43,557 nucleotides of DNA. Origin: an uncultured beta proteobacterium. GTDB lineage: Bacteria > Pseudomonadota > Gammaproteobacteria > Burkholderiales > Burkholderiaceae_C. This document shows, in pieces, positions 1-14,931 of the stretch. Positions within the stretch are counted from its first letter, which is position 1; every line of letters begins with the position of its first letter. Location: NCBI GenBank assembly GCA_903938815.1, contig CAJAES010000068.1:1-43557 (forward strand). The letters are read 5' to 3'. The translations under genes and the position numbers were made by a program. The notes beneath the pieces are model-generated. The model saw only the letters and a program-made list of their open reading frames with translations, was not told the DNA's origin and did not search any database.

Positions 1-760
1 CCAGCGCCCGGCGCAGCGCGGGCTCGTCCAGCCCCGTCAGGGCCACCAGGGCCTTCAGAGCCTGCTCGCAGGCCGCTCGCTGCTGCAGCGCCTGGCTGCG
101 GGCCTGCGCGGCGCCAGCGCGGGCCAGGGCGGCTTCGGCGGGCGCGGTGAAGCCGGCCTGGGCCGTGAGCCCGGTCAGGCGCGACGTCTCGGCGCGCGAC
201 TGGGCGTCGGCATCGGCCTGCGCGGCGCGGGCCTCGCATGCGCGCAGGGCGATCACGCTGCCCACGGTGTCGGCGACCACGGCGATGCGCGCTGCATCGG
301 CATCGGCGCTGGCGGCTTGCAGCCGGCTGGCGGCCGCCTGCTCCGCCGCGCGGCGGCCGCCGAAGAGGTCGAGCTCCCAGCTGGCCTGCACGCCGACGCC
401 GAAGACGTTCGCGATGTCTCCGCCGGGCTCGTCGCGCCCCCTCAGGGCGCTGCCCGAGGCCTGGGCGCGCGGGGCCAGCAGGGACGCCGCAGCACTGCGC
501 GCCGCCTGCGCCGCCGCAAGGCGGGCCCGCGCCGACGAGAGGCTCGCGCTCGCGCGCTCGGCGGCCGGGACGAGAGTCGCCAGCGCGGGCTCATCGAAGC
601 TGGCCCACCAGGGCGCGCGCAGCGGCACGCCGCCCTGCCAGGACGGCGCCTGCCAGCTCGCGGGCGCCGCCGGGGTGGCGGATTCCGCCGACGGACCCGG
701 CACCGCGGCGCAGCCGGCCAGCACGGCCAGGGCGGCGGCAGCCGTCAGGAACAGCTTCAT
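1..760 (-). CDS. RND efflux outer-membrane lipoprotein (NodT/OprM type), 3' end outside window
   Basis: The frame stays open from the ATG at 760 to the window edge, so the protein is incomplete at its C-terminus (about 253 residues visible). It begins with a lipoprotein signal peptide with lipobox LAGC (Cys17), then the family-typical WWASFDEPAL segment near residue 52, alanine-rich helices, and a WELDLFGGRR motif, the hallmark of TolC-like outer-membrane factors of tripartite efflux pumps (NodT/OprM group). Such proteins form the trimeric outer-membrane channel that receives substrates from an inner-membrane RND pump and a periplasmic adaptor; those genes would lie beyond the window edge. 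The start overlaps the stop of the upstream TetR-type regulator by four bases (ATGA), indicating translational coupling and local control. Substrate cannot be told. Confidence 0.88.
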   Translation of the reverse strand, partial: MKLFLTAAAALAVLAGCAAVPGPSAESATPAAPASWQAPSWQGGVPLRAPWWASFDEPALATLVPAAERASASLSSARARLAAAQAARSAAASLLAPRAQASGSALRGRDEPGGDIANVFGVGVQASWELDLFGGRRAAEQAAASRLQAASADADAARIAVVADTVGSVIALRACEARAAQADADAQSRAETSRLTGLTAQAGFTAPAEAALARAGAAQARSQALQQRAACEQALKALVALTGLDEPALRRAL

Positions 761-1455
761 GACGTCTTGACCTCGTTCGTTGCGGCGCGGCGGGCGCGCT
801 CGGCCTCGACCATCGCCACGCCCAGGCGCACGAGCCGGTCGGACCAGCGGTCGATCGCATCGGAACCCTGCTGCAACGCGGGCGCCAGGCGGGCCGTGAT
901 GTCGTGGGCGACATGCAGGTGCACACCCGGGGCCGTCAGGCAGATGGCCAGGGCATGGAGTTCGTCGTCGGCCTCGGGCAGGCCGAGGTGGCGCTGCAGC
1001 AAGGCCACCAGCGCGTCGTGCATGGGGCGGATGCCGTGGGCGAGCTGCTCGTCCCACAGACCGGTGGGCTCGAGGATCTCGCGGAAGTGCAGCTTCGTGC
1101 ACAGGCGCGCGTCGTCGCTCTGGCGCAGCGGCTCCAGGAAGCCCTGGTAGAAGCCGCGCAGGGCATCGGGCAGGCCGAGGGCCGGGTCGGCGAAGCGCGC
1201 CACATCCTCCTCGGGGGAGCCCGAGGGCCCGAAGAACACCGCGCGGTACAGACCCGCCTTGTCACCGAAGTAGTAGCTGATGGCGGCCACGTTGACGTGC
1301 GCCGCCTCGGCGAGCTCGCGGGTGGACGTCTGGCTGTAGCCGCGCTGCGCGAAGAGGTGCAGGCCGGCCTGGAGCAGGCGCTCGCGCGCGCTGTCCGGGG
1401 CGGTGGGCGCGGTGACGGGCGCAGTGGCGGGCGTGACGGTGGGGGAAGTTGTCAT
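757..1455 (-). CDS. TetR/AcrR-family regulator with CerR-type C-terminal domain
   Basis: A DNA-binding repressor of about 232 residues. The N-terminal helix-turn-helix is typical TetR: RERLLQAGLHLFAQRGY, then TSTRELAEAAHVNVAAISYYF, where the recognition helix ends in the conserved YYxF. The C-terminal half (LREILEPTGLWDE onward) resembles the CerR/DUF1956 ligand domain found in YbiH-like regulators of efflux genes. I take the ATG at 1455; an in-frame TTG at 1482 would add nine residues but lies inside the palindrome that probably binds the protein. The stop overlaps the start of the efflux lipoprotein, so the regulator probably controls itself and the pump. The inducing ligand is unknown. Confidence 0.87.
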   Translation of the reverse strand: MTTSPTVTPATAPVTAPTAPDSARERLLQAGLHLFAQRGYSQTSTRELAEAAHVNVAAISYYFGDKAGLYRAVFFGPSGSPEEDVARFADPALGLPDALRGFYQGFLEPLRQSDDARLCTKLHFREILEPTGLWDEQLAHGIRPMHDALVALLQRHLGLPEADDELHALAICLTAPGVHLHVAHDITARLAPALQQGSDAIDRWSDRLVRLGVAMVEAERARRAATNEVKTS

Positions 1456-1489
1456 CGGCGCCGAGTGTAGGCGCCGAATCAAACGTTTG
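1456..1489. promoter_or_regulatory. Candidate TetR operator and start-site hairpin
   Basis: Two inverted repeats sit just upstream of the regulator start. A perfect 10-base palindrome, CAAACGTTTG, occupies 1480-1489. Next to it, CGGCGCC (1456-1462) and GGCGCCG (1470-1476) form 7-base arms around a 7-base loop that ends one base before the start codon. The first is the kind of palindrome TetR proteins bind; the second could fold in the mRNA leader and limit translation. No convincing -35/-10 pair was found. The operator role is inference from position and symmetry. Confidence 0.4.
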
Positions 1490-1522
1490 TTTAACTCAGG
1501 ATGCGATCAGGGTTATCCCGAG

Positions 1523-8047
<6,525 letters not shown>

Positions 8048-8077
8048 GCTCGGCCTCGAGATTGGGTCCGGCGGGGG

Positions 8078-10402
8078 TCAGCTGACCTTGAAGCGTGCGA
8101 CGGACTGCCGCAGCTCCTCGGCCGTGCGGGACAGTTCACGCACCATCTGGGCCGTGGACCGCGTGCCGTCTCCGGTCTGCTCGGTCACGGCGAAGATGTG
8201 CTGGATGTTCTCGGCCACGACGTTGGCCGAGACGGCTTCCTCGGAGGCCTGCTGCGAGATGCGGCCGATCAGCTCGGACAGCTCGCGTGTGACGCGGTCG
8301 ATGTCGCCCAGCGCGGCGCCTGCGGCGTCGGACAGCCGCGCGCCCTCCACCACACCCTGCGTCGAACGCTCCATGGCGGCCACGGCGTCCTGGGTGTCGG
8401 TCTGAATGGTGCGCACGATGGCCGCGATCTGCCGCGTGGCGTCGCCGGAACGTTCGGCCAGCCGCTGCACTTCCTCGGCGACGACCGAGAAGCCCCGGCC
8501 CGCCTCGCCGGCAGAGGCGGCCTGGATGGCGGCGTTCAGAGCCAGCACGTTGGTCTGCTCGGTGATGTCGGAGATCAGTTCGGTGATCTCGCCGATCTCC
8601 TGCGAGGACTCGCCCAGCCGCTTGATGCGCTTGGAAGTCTCCTGGATCTGGTCGCGGATGGCGTTCATGCCGCCGATGGAGTTCTGCACCGCCTGCAGGC
8701 CGGTCTCGGCCGCCTGCAGGGATTGGCGCGCCACCTGCGCGGTTTCCTGGGCCTGCGACGAGACGTCGTTGATCCGGCCGGCCATCTGCAGCACGGATTC
8801 GCCGGTCTCCCGGATCTCGCGCAGCTGCTCGGTGGACGCGGCCAGCAGTTCGGTGGAGGTCTGCTCGACCTGCTGCGTGGTGTCGGTCACGCGCGCCACC
8901 GTGGTCTGGACCTGCTCCACCAGGCTGCGCAGTTCCTCGACCGTGTAGTTCACCGAGTCGGCGATGGCGCCGGTGATGTCCTCGGTCACGGTGGCCTGCT
9001 GCGTGAGGTCGCCCTCGGCGACCGTCTGCAGTTCGTTCATCAGCCTCAGGATGGCCGCCTGGTTGGCGTCGTTGACGCGCTTGGCTTCCTGCTCCTGGCG
9101 CTCGGCCTCGAGGCGCTGCGACTCGGCGGCACGCGCACGCGCCGTCTGGTCGAGCACGAACAGGCGCAGCAGGCCCGCACCGCCCGCCAGCAGCAGGCCC
9201 AGGCCGAGCACGCCGCCGACCAGGTACAGCGGCGACAGGCCGCCCGAGCCGGCAAGCTGCTGCTGCAGGGTGTCGAGGCCGCGGCGCAGCGGCTCGGAGT
9301 CGTTGACGATGGCGTTCTGCGCCTCGCGCGCGGACACCAGGCCCTGCAGGTTGCCCAGAATGGCGCTGGCCTGCGTGCGAGTCTGCTCGTACTGCTTGAT
9401 CAGCTCCTGCAGCGTCTGCCGCGTCTGCGGGTCCTTGGTGCCGGGCAGTCGCAGTTCGGGGTTGCCCGCATCCAGGCCGTCGGCGATCTCGCGGAAGCTG
9501 TTCAGGTCCTTGCCGAGCAGGAACACGGCTTCAGGGCTCACGCCTTCCATGGTCAGGAATTCGTTGGCGCTCTTGCCGATGCGCTGCGTCAGCATCACGA
9601 GCTGGCCCACGGCCGACAGTTCGGCCGCCGAGGCGCCCTGCTGCAGCTTCAGCGACGACAGCGTCTCGGCAATCTCCAGCAGGTCGGACGACTGGCGGTT
9701 GATGGCACGCAGCGCCTGGCCCACCTGGGTCAGCGTCTTTTCCTGCGCCAGAACGGCCTGCGCGTTCTTCTCGGCTCGGTCCACAAGCGGCATCAGCGGG
9801 GCGACGAGCTCCTGCAGGCCCGACGACACGGCCGACGCTTCGGCGCCGCCGTCCTTCAGGGAACGCACGCTGCTGGCCAGGATGGCGGCGCTTTCCTTCA
9901 CCTCGGGGAAGGCAGTCGCGGAGCCCACCAGGGCCTGGGACACCGACTTGGCGAGCCGCTGCGACTGCGTCTGCGCGCGGCCGCTGGCGTCCACCTGCGC
10001 GGCGCTACGGTTGGTCGCGTTCAGCGCAAGCAGGGCCACCACCACCATCAGCAGCAGGCCGCCGCCGAAGGCGCCGAAGAGCACGCGCTGCTGCTGCTCG
10101 GCGGGCAACTGCCCGATGAACGGCAAGGCCGCGCCCGGCGTGGGCGCGGTGTCGCCCTCGTGCATGCGGGACTCGCTGAACTCGGGCGCGAGTTCGGAAG
10201 GCGCAGCCTCGGAGATGATGGACGAATCGTCCATGCGATGGCGCGGCGCGTTGGGGTCGAGCGTCACACCGCCCGGGCCCAGGCGCACGGTCTGCTCCAT
10301 CGGATTGTCGGGCGGAGACAGTTCGTCGAACGGCACCGGCGGCACCGAATCGGGGCTCTCGGCGGGGCGGGACTTGCCTTTGATCCTGTCCAGGAAGCTC
10401 AT
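8078..10402 (-). CDS. pilJ: Type IV pilus methyl-accepting chemotaxis protein PilJ
   Basis: A 774-residue membrane receptor that feeds surface or pilus-retraction signals to the ChpA kinase. It has a ~100-residue cytoplasmic N-terminus, a first membrane helix at about 106-128 (LLLMVVVALLAL), a helical periplasmic PilJ-type sensing region, a second membrane helix near 393-418, a HAMP-like stretch, and a long coiled-coil signalling domain. The highly conserved hairpin tip (EQTNVLALNAAIQAA, GRGFSVVAEEVQRLAERS) lies near 615-650 and identifies it as a methyl-accepting protein. It sits 20 bases downstream of pilI and 30 upstream of chpA in one operon. Family and context agree, so the assignment is firm; the signal it detects is not visible in sequence. 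Confidence 0.94.
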   Translation of the reverse strand: MSFLDRIKGKSRPAESPDSVPPVPFDELSPPDNPMEQTVRLGPGGVTLDPNAPRHRMDDSSIISEAAPSELAPEFSESRMHEGDTAPTPGAALPFIGQLPAEQQQRVLFGAFGGGLLLMVVVALLALNATNRSAAQVDASGRAQTQSQRLAKSVSQALVGSATAFPEVKESAAILASSVRSLKDGGAEASAVSSGLQELVAPLMPLVDRAEKNAQAVLAQEKTLTQVGQALRAINRQSSDLLEIAETLSSLKLQQGASAAELSAVGQLVMLTQRIGKSANEFLTMEGVSPEAVFLLGKDLNSFREIADGLDAGNPELRLPGTKDPQTRQTLQELIKQYEQTRTQASAILGNLQGLVSAREAQNAIVNDSEPLRRGLDTLQQQLAGSGGLSPLYLVGGVLGLGLLLAGGAGLLRLFVLDQTARARAAESQRLEAERQEQEAKRVNDANQAAILRLMNELQTVAEGDLTQQATVTEDITGAIADSVNYTVEELRSLVEQVQTTVARVTDTTQQVEQTSTELLAASTEQLREIRETGESVLQMAGRINDVSSQAQETAQVARQSLQAAETGLQAVQNSIGGMNAIRDQIQETSKRIKRLGESSQEIGEITELISDITEQTNVLALNAAIQAASAGEAGRGFSVVAEEVQRLAERSGDATRQIAAIVRTIQTDTQDAVAAMERSTQGVVEGARLSDAAGAALGDIDRVTRELSELIGRISQQASEEAVSANVVAENIQHIFAVTEQTGDGTRSTAQMVRELSRTAEELRQSVARFKVS

Positions 10403-10422
10403 GGAGGTCCTCGTGGGGGCGT

Positions 10423-10953
10423 CTACAGTGAAATGCCGAGAAACAGCGGGTGCGCGGCGAGTGCCGCCAGATCGATTTCCTGCCAGTCGCGGCCGCCGGC
10501 ATCACGCCAGACCGCACCGGCGAAGGCAGGGCGCGGCCCGTCCGGCGCGGGGCCCGGGCTGAGCTGCGTGGGGTTGCGCAAGCCGGCCAGACGGTCGACG
10601 AGCAGGGCGCTGTGGCTGCCCAGCGCAGGGTTGAGCGCCAGCACGCGGGACTGCTCGCGCCAGGGTTCGCCGACCGGGTGCGGCCCGCGCAGGCCCAGGA
10701 AGGCGGCGAGATCCACGACGCCGTGCAGGCCGCCGCGCAGGTTGGCAACGCCGACGAACCAGGGCCGCGTGTGCGGAACCGGCAGCAGCACGGGCACCGA
10801 GAAGATCTCGCCGGCCGAGGCCAGGGGGAACAGCAGGCCGTGCCCCTCGCACTCGACGGCCAGCCAGGCCGAGCGTTGCGTGGTCGACTGCGCGGCTTGC
10901 AGCCGCTCGGCCAGCCGGGTCTGGAGCTCTCTCAGCGCGTCGCGTTTGGCCAT
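10423..10953 (-). CDS. pilI: CheW-like adaptor PilI
   Basis: A 176-residue single-domain CheW-type scaffold that couples PilJ to the ChpA kinase. Recognisable segments are WLAVECEGHGLLFPLASAGEIF, PVPHTRPWFVGVANLRGG and GVVDLAAFLGL, the last two matching the conserved CheW core that contacts receptor and kinase. The ATG at 10953 lies seven bases after the pilH stop; a CTCCTG stretch precedes it but no purine-rich ribosome site, so translation probably depends on coupling to pilH. The neighbours are pilH upstream and pilJ downstream on the same strand. Function is inferred from the family and from its fixed place in Pil-Chp operons. Confidence 0.9.
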   Translation of the reverse strand: MAKRDALRELQTRLAERLQAAQSTTQRSAWLAVECEGHGLLFPLASAGEIFSVPVLLPVPHTRPWFVGVANLRGGLHGVVDLAAFLGLRGPHPVGEPWREQSRVLALNPALGSHSALLVDRLAGLRNPTQLSPGPAPDGPRPAFAGAVWRDAGGRDWQEIDLAALAAHPLFLGISL

Positions 10954-10960
10954 CGTGCGT

Positions 10961-11332
10961 TCAGGAGGCTTCGAACGCCTTGATCTTGGCGTACAGCTCT
11001 TCGGCGTTGACGGGCTTGACGATGTAGTCGCGCGCGCCCTGCCGCATACCCCAGACCTTGTCGGTTTCCTGGTTCTTGCTGGTGCACATGATCACGGGCA
11101 CGTCGGCCCAGCGCGGGTCGCGCGTGATCGTGCGGGTCAGCTGGAAGCCGTTCTGGCCGGGCATGACCACGTCCATCAGGATCAGGTCGGGCTTGTCCTC
11201 GCCCAGACGGCGCAGGGCTTCCTCGCCGTTCTCGGCCGTGCGCACCACGTAGCCGCGCTTGCCGAGCAGGTCCGACAGGTGATACAGCTCGGTTTTCGAA
11301 TCGTCGACGACCAGGATCTTCTGGATGGGCAT
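10961..11332 (-). CDS. pilH: Single-domain response regulator PilH
   Basis: A 123-residue stand-alone CheY-like receiver. The acidic pocket (ILVVDDS, Asp10-Asp11), the phosphorylated Asp54 in ILMDVVMP, the switch Thr84 (IMCTSKN) and Lys106 (YIVKPV) are all present. In Pil-Chp systems PilH acts as the counterpart or phosphate sink to PilG and favours pilus retraction. It has no output domain, so it must act by protein contact. It follows pilG by about 60 bases and precedes pilI by seven. The start is the ATG at 11332. The PilH/PilG assignment rests on gene order and on the typical MGQNGFQLTR-like segment, and is secure. Confidence 0.93.
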   Translation of the reverse strand: MPIQKILVVDDSKTELYHLSDLLGKRGYVVRTAENGEEALRRLGEDKPDLILMDVVMPGQNGFQLTRTITRDPRWADVPVIMCTSKNQETDKVWGMRQGARDYIVKPVNAEELYAKIKAFEAS

Positions 11333-11393
11333 GGCTCTCGTCCTCAGTTCTGTACGGCGGCGGCGCGCATCCCGACGCCCCGGCGCCGCGTGC

Positions 11394-11813
11394 TCAGGCC
11401 GGAGACCGGCGGAAGGTCTCGACTGCCTTGAGCAACTGTTCCTTCGTGAAGGGCTTGGTCAGGTATTCCTCGGAGCCGACCATGCGCCCGCGCGCCTTGT
11501 CGAACAGCCCGTCCTTGGAGGACAGCATGATGACCGGCACATGAGCGAATCGCGGGTTGCGCTTGATGATCGCGCAGGTCTGGTAGCCGTCGAGGCGCGG
11601 CATCAGGATGTCGCAGAAGATCAGCTCGGGGTCGTGGTCGTTGACCTTGGCCAGCGCGTCGAAGCCGTCTTCGGCCAGGACCACCTGGTGGCCCCCCTGG
11701 CGCAGGAAGATCTCGGCGCTGCGCCGGATGGTGTTGCTGTCGTCGACGACGAGCACCCGGGCACCTGCGGGGGCGACGGTTTCACCCGTTCCGGACACGG
11801 CAGTGATCTCCAC
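11394..11813 (-). CDS. pilG: Single-domain response regulator PilG
   Basis: A 139-residue CheY-like receiver with a short N-terminal extension. Acidic residues Asp24-Asp25 (VLVVDDS), phospho-acceptor Asp68 (LIFCDILMP), Ser98-Ser99 and Lys120 (YLTKPF) form a complete active site. PilG is the ChpA-phosphorylated output that promotes type IV pilus extension and cAMP signalling in relatives. Start choice: GTG at 11813, supported by the ribosome site AGGAGG (minus strand, 11823-11828) nine bases upstream, the best one in this operon. It is the first chemosensory gene of the cluster, 48 bases after the rubredoxin gene. Confidence 0.93.
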   Translation of the reverse strand: MEITAVSGTGETVAPAGARVLVVDDSNTIRRSAEIFLRQGGHQVVLAEDGFDALAKVNDHDPELIFCDILMPRLDGYQTCAIIKRNPRFAHVPVIMLSSKDGLFDKARGRMVGSEEYLTKPFTKEQLLKAVETFRRSPA

Positions 11814-11861
11814 GCAGTCGTTCCTCCTGCAAGGGGCGGCGAGTCTCGCCGACCATCCGCA

Positions 11862-12044
11862 TCAGATCTGGACCATCTCGAAATCTTCCTTGCGGGCGCC
11901 ACACTCGGGGCAGGTCCAGTTCATGGGCACGTCGGCCCATGCAGTACCCGCCGCGATGCCATGATCGGCGTCTCCCGCGGCCTCGTCGTAGATCCAGCCG
12001 CAGATCAGGCACATCCAGGTACGAGGTTCGTTCACTTGACTCAC
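11862..12044 (-). CDS. rubA: Rubredoxin
   Basis: A 60-residue iron protein with the two CxxC knuckles (Cys12/Cys15 in CLIC, Cys45/Cys48 in CPEC) that hold a single Fe for one-electron transfer. Aromatic residues Trp10, Trp17 and Trp43 and the PMNWTCPEC segment are typical. The start is the GTG at 12044; the ribosome site is weak. It is the promoter-proximal gene of the minus-strand operon that continues into pilG. In this group of bacteria rubredoxin is commonly found at this site, but its electron partners and any link to pilus control are not evident from the sequence. Confidence 0.92.
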   Translation of the reverse strand: MSQVNEPRTWMCLICGWIYDEAAGDADHGIAAGTAWADVPMNWTCPECGARKEDFEMVQI

Positions 12045-12062
12045 GATTTGACGGTCTGATCA

Positions 12063-12084
12063 CTACAATGGAGGTCGATTGTAG
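12063..12084. promoter_or_regulatory. Inverted repeat carrying back-to-back TACAAT boxes between rubA and the thiD-like gene
   Basis: CTACAAT (12063-12069) and ATTGTAG (12078-12084) form 7-base arms around 8 bases. Each arm holds TACAAT, a good -10 hexamer, one reading toward the thiD-like gene and one toward rubA-pilG. This suggests overlapping divergent promoters or an operator over them. No matching -35 element at normal spacing was found on either strand (TTGACG at 12048 is only 10 bases away), so an activator may be needed. Inference from symmetry and position. Confidence 0.4.
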
Positions 12085-12199
12085 CGACGGCCCTAGTCGA
12101 AAAATCGAGGAATTGTCAGCACATACGCAACATTGCTCGAGTTCCGCTAGAAGTCCACACATTGCCGAACGCCGGTCCGGCCTGCTCCAGGACAACGCC

Positions 12200-13159
12200 A
12201 TGAATCCCGATCCCCAACCGGCCACCGAACCTACCGATCCGCCCCTCGACGCACCCGCTCCGGCGTGCGTGATGTGCTTCAACGCCAGCGACCCCAGCGG
12301 CGCCGGCGGCCTTGCCGGCGACGTCGCCACGGTGGCCGCGATGGGCGCGCACACGCTTCCCGTCGTCACCACCATCGTGATGCGCGACACCGCCGAAGTC
12401 TTCGACCAGCACGTGCTCGACCCGGACATCGTCGCGGAACAGGCACGCACCATCCTCGAGGACGTCACCGTCAGCGGTTTCAAGGTCGGTTTTCTCGGCA
12501 GCGCCGAGACCGTCAGCGTGGTGGCCGAGGTGCTGTCCGACTACTCCGAGGTGCCGCTGGTGGCCTACCTGCCGGGGCTGTCGTGGCTGGACGAAGACCA
12601 GCAGCAGCCCTACCTCGAAGCCTTCCGCGAGCTGATCCTGCCCGCCACCGAAGTGCTGGTCGGCAGCCACAAGACGCTGATGGATTTCCTGCTGCCCGAC
12701 TGGGACAGCGAGCGTCCGGCCTCACCGCGCGAACTCGCCGTGGCCGCCGGCGAGCACGGCACACGCTACGTGCTCGTCACGGGCGTCATGCTGGCGAGCA
12801 AGGGCACCGAGCAGTTCATCGACAACGTGCTGGCCTCGCCGCAAGGCGCGCTGACCGGCGAGAAGTTCGAGCGTTTCGACGCCACCTTCGTCGGCAGCGG
12901 CGACACGCTGGCCGCTGCGCTGGCCTCGCTGCTGGCCGCCGGCAGCGAGTTGCAGGCCGCCGTGGGCGAGGCGCTCGCCTTCCTGGACCAGAGCCTGGAT
13001 GCCGGGTTCCGCCCCGGCATGGGCAACATCGTGCCGGACCGCTTCTTCTGGGCCATGCCGCCCGGAGAAGAGGAAGGCGCCGACGAGACAGCGACGGACG
13101 ACATCCCGGCCGTCGAAGACGATCCGAAGAGCAAGGGAGCCCCCCGTCGTGTCCACTGA
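12200..13159 (+). CDS. Divergent ThiD-like hydroxymethylpyrimidine kinase family protein
   Basis: A 319-residue ribokinase-fold protein. The start ATG at 12200 fits the family N-terminus: [19 protein letters not shown] is the substrate-binding SDPSGGAG-type motif of ThiD, and [18 protein letters not shown] near residue 230 is the ATP/anion-hole motif with the catalytic Asp. ThiD phosphorylates HMP and HMP-P in thiamine synthesis. However, the middle motifs normally reading DPVM and TPN are replaced ([27 protein letters not shown]), and there is an acidic C-terminal tail. It may therefore be a specialised or altered kinase rather than the true ThiD. Its last 11 bases overlap hemL, implying coupled translation. 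I withhold the gene symbol for this reason. Confidence 0.8.
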   Translation: MNPDPQPATEPTDPPLDAPAPACVMCFNASDPSGAGGLAGDVATVAAMGAHTLPVVTTIVMRDTAEVFDQHVLDPDIVAEQARTILEDVTVSGFKVGFLGSAETVSVVAEVLSDYSEVPLVAYLPGLSWLDEDQQQPYLEAFRELILPATEVLVGSHKTLMDFLLPDWDSERPASPRELAVAAGEHGTRYVLVTGVMLASKGTEQFIDNVLASPQGALTGEKFERFDATFVGSGDTLAAALASLLAAGSELQAAVGEALAFLDQSLDAGFRPGMGNIVPDRFFWAMPPGEEEGADETATDDIPAVEDDPKSKGAPRRVH

Positions 13160-14447
13160 TATCAGCAACGCCGCCGCCTTCGCGCGCGCCCAACGCGTCA
13201 TCCCCGGCGGCGTCAATTCGCCGGTGCGCGCCTTCCGCGCCGTCGGCGGTACGCCGCGTTTCATCCGCCGCGCACAGGGCGCGTACATGTGGGACGTGGA
13301 GGGCAGCCGCTACATCGACTTCATCGGCTCCTGGGGCCCGATGATCCTCGGCCACGGCCACCCGGCCGTGCTGGAAGCCGTGACCCGCGCCGCGATGGAC
13401 GGCCTGAGCTTCGGCGCGCCCACCGAGGCCGAGGCCGAACTCGCCGAGGCCATCATCGCGCAGGTGCCCAGCGTCGAGCAGGTGCGCCTGGTCTCCAGCG
13501 GCACCGAGGCCGGCATGAGCGCCCTGCGCCTGGCGCGCGGCGCCACGGGCCGCTCGGCCATCATCAAGTTCGAGGGCTGCTACCACGGCCACGCCGACGC
13601 CCTGCTGGTCAAGGCCGGCTCGGGCCTGGCCACGTTCGGCCACCCCACCAGCGCCGGCGTGCCGCCCGAAGTCGTGCAGCACACGCTGGTGCTGGAGTTC
13701 AACAACGTCGCGCAACTTGAGCAGACCTTCGCCGAGAAGGGCGCCGAGATCGCCTGCGTGATGATCGAGCCCATCGCCGGCAACATGAACTTCGTGCGCG
13801 CGAGCGTGCCGTTCATGACCCGCCTGCGCGAGCTGTGCACGCAGTACGGCACGCTGCTGGTCTTCGACGAAGTCATGACGGGCTTTCGCGTGGCGCTCGG
13901 CAGCGCGCAGAGCGTCTACGCCAAGCTGATCCCGGGCTTCAAGCCGGACGTCAGCGTGTTCGGCAAGGTCATCGGCGGCGGCATGCCGCTGGCGGCTTTC
14001 GGCGGCACGCGCGAGGTGATGAGCCAGCTCGCGCCGCTGGGCCCGGTCTATCAGGCCGGCACGCTGAGCGGCAACCCGGTGGCCACGGCCTGCGGGCTGG
14101 CCACGCTGAAGGAAATCTCGAAGCCGGGATTCTTCGATGCGCTGTCGGCGCGCACGCGCTCGCTGGTGGACGGCCTGGCCACCGTGGCCCGCGACGCCGG
14201 CGTGCCGCTGGCCGTGGACAGCGAAGGCGGCATGTTCGGCTTCTTCTTCCACGACAGCCTGCCGCAGAACTACGGCACCGTCATGGGCACCGACAAGGAG
14301 CGCTTCAACCGCTTCTTCCACGGCATGCTCGACCGCGGCGTGTACCTGGCGCCGGCGCTGTACGAGGCCGGCTTCGTGAGCGCGGCGCACACGTCAGAGG
14401 ACATCGCGGCCACGCTGCAGGCGGCCTCGGAAGCCTTCCGGCTGTGA
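13149..14447 (+). CDS. hemL: Glutamate-1-semialdehyde 2,1-aminomutase
   Basis: A 432-residue PLP enzyme that converts glutamate-1-semialdehyde to 5-aminolevulinate, the second step of the C5 heme pathway; the first step enzyme, HemA, is also in this window. Diagnostic segments are [14 protein letters not shown] at the N-terminus, [42 protein letters not shown] and the PLP lysine, Lys273, in [16 protein letters not shown]. The start is the GTG at 13149, inside the end of the upstream gene, with AAGGGAG upstream as ribosome site. Its TGA abuts the stop of the convergent gene exactly (TGATCA at 14445-14450), leaving no terminator space between them. Confidence 0.97.
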   Translation: MSTDISNAAAFARAQRVIPGGVNSPVRAFRAVGGTPRFIRRAQGAYMWDVEGSRYIDFIGSWGPMILGHGHPAVLEAVTRAAMDGLSFGAPTEAEAELAEAIIAQVPSVEQVRLVSSGTEAGMSALRLARGATGRSAIIKFEGCYHGHADALLVKAGSGLATFGHPTSAGVPPEVVQHTLVLEFNNVAQLEQTFAEKGAEIACVMIEPIAGNMNFVRASVPFMTRLRELCTQYGTLLVFDEVMTGFRVALGSAQSVYAKLIPGFKPDVSVFGKVIGGGMPLAAFGGTREVMSQLAPLGPVYQAGTLSGNPVATACGLATLKEISKPGFFDALSARTRSLVDGLATVARDAGVPLAVDSEGGMFGFFFHDSLPQNYGTVMGTDKERFNRFFHGMLDRGVYLAPALYEAGFVSAAHTSEDIAATLQAASEAFRL

Positions 14448-14918
14448 TCAGGCGGGCGAGGACCGCAGGCCGGCCACCTTGCCCCCCGACCACAGGTATT
14501 CCACCCGCAGGATCGCTTCGCCCTTCTCCTCGGCGAAGGTGAAGCCGAGCAGGCCCACGGTGTCGCCGGGCTTGATCTCGGCCACCTGCCAGGCGTTCAT
14601 CCGGGTCAGCGGTGCCAGCTCGACCGCCCAGCGGCGGTCGCGGCGTTTCGGCAGCGTGGCGGCCTTCAGCAGCGCGGGCCCGTCCACCGGCGCAGTCTGG
14701 GCCGGCAGCGCACGCGTGGCCAGGTCGGGCGGCAGCTTCGGCTCGGCAGGCAGCTCCAGCACGAGTTCGGCGTGCGGGTTGCGCCAGGCCACGCTGACCG
14801 CCCTGCCCTCCAGGTAGATCGGCCGCGCCAGGTCGAAGCTGCTCCAGCCGTGGTGGGCGAAGGCCGGTGGCAGCGCGATCAGCGCGCCGCCGGCCGCCAG
14901 AAACCGGCGTCTTTGCAT
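14448..14918 (-). CDS. Exported DUF6152-like protein with Tat-type signal
   Basis: A 156-residue protein starting at MQRRRFLAAGG (ATG 14918); an upstream in-frame codon would add nine unlikely residues. The twin-arginine motif RRRFLAAGGALIALP and the cleavage region AFAHHGW mark a Tat-type signal peptide. The mature protein starts HHGWSSFD and contains WRNPHAELVLELP, both typical of the small family called DUF6152, whose function is unknown. It lies 13 bases after a membrane protein gene of the same strand, and the two probably form a pair acting at the membrane or in the periplasm. It is convergent with hemL, with directly abutting stop codons. Confidence 0.75.
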   Translation of the reverse strand: MQRRRFLAAGGALIALPPAFAHHGWSSFDLARPIYLEGRAVSVAWRNPHAELVLELPAEPKLPPDLATRALPAQTAPVDGPALLKAATLPKRRDRRWAVELAPLTRMNAWQVAEIKPGDTVGLLGFTFAEEKGEAILRVEYLWSGGKVAGLRSSPA

Positions 14919-14931
14919 GGGGTGATCTCCT

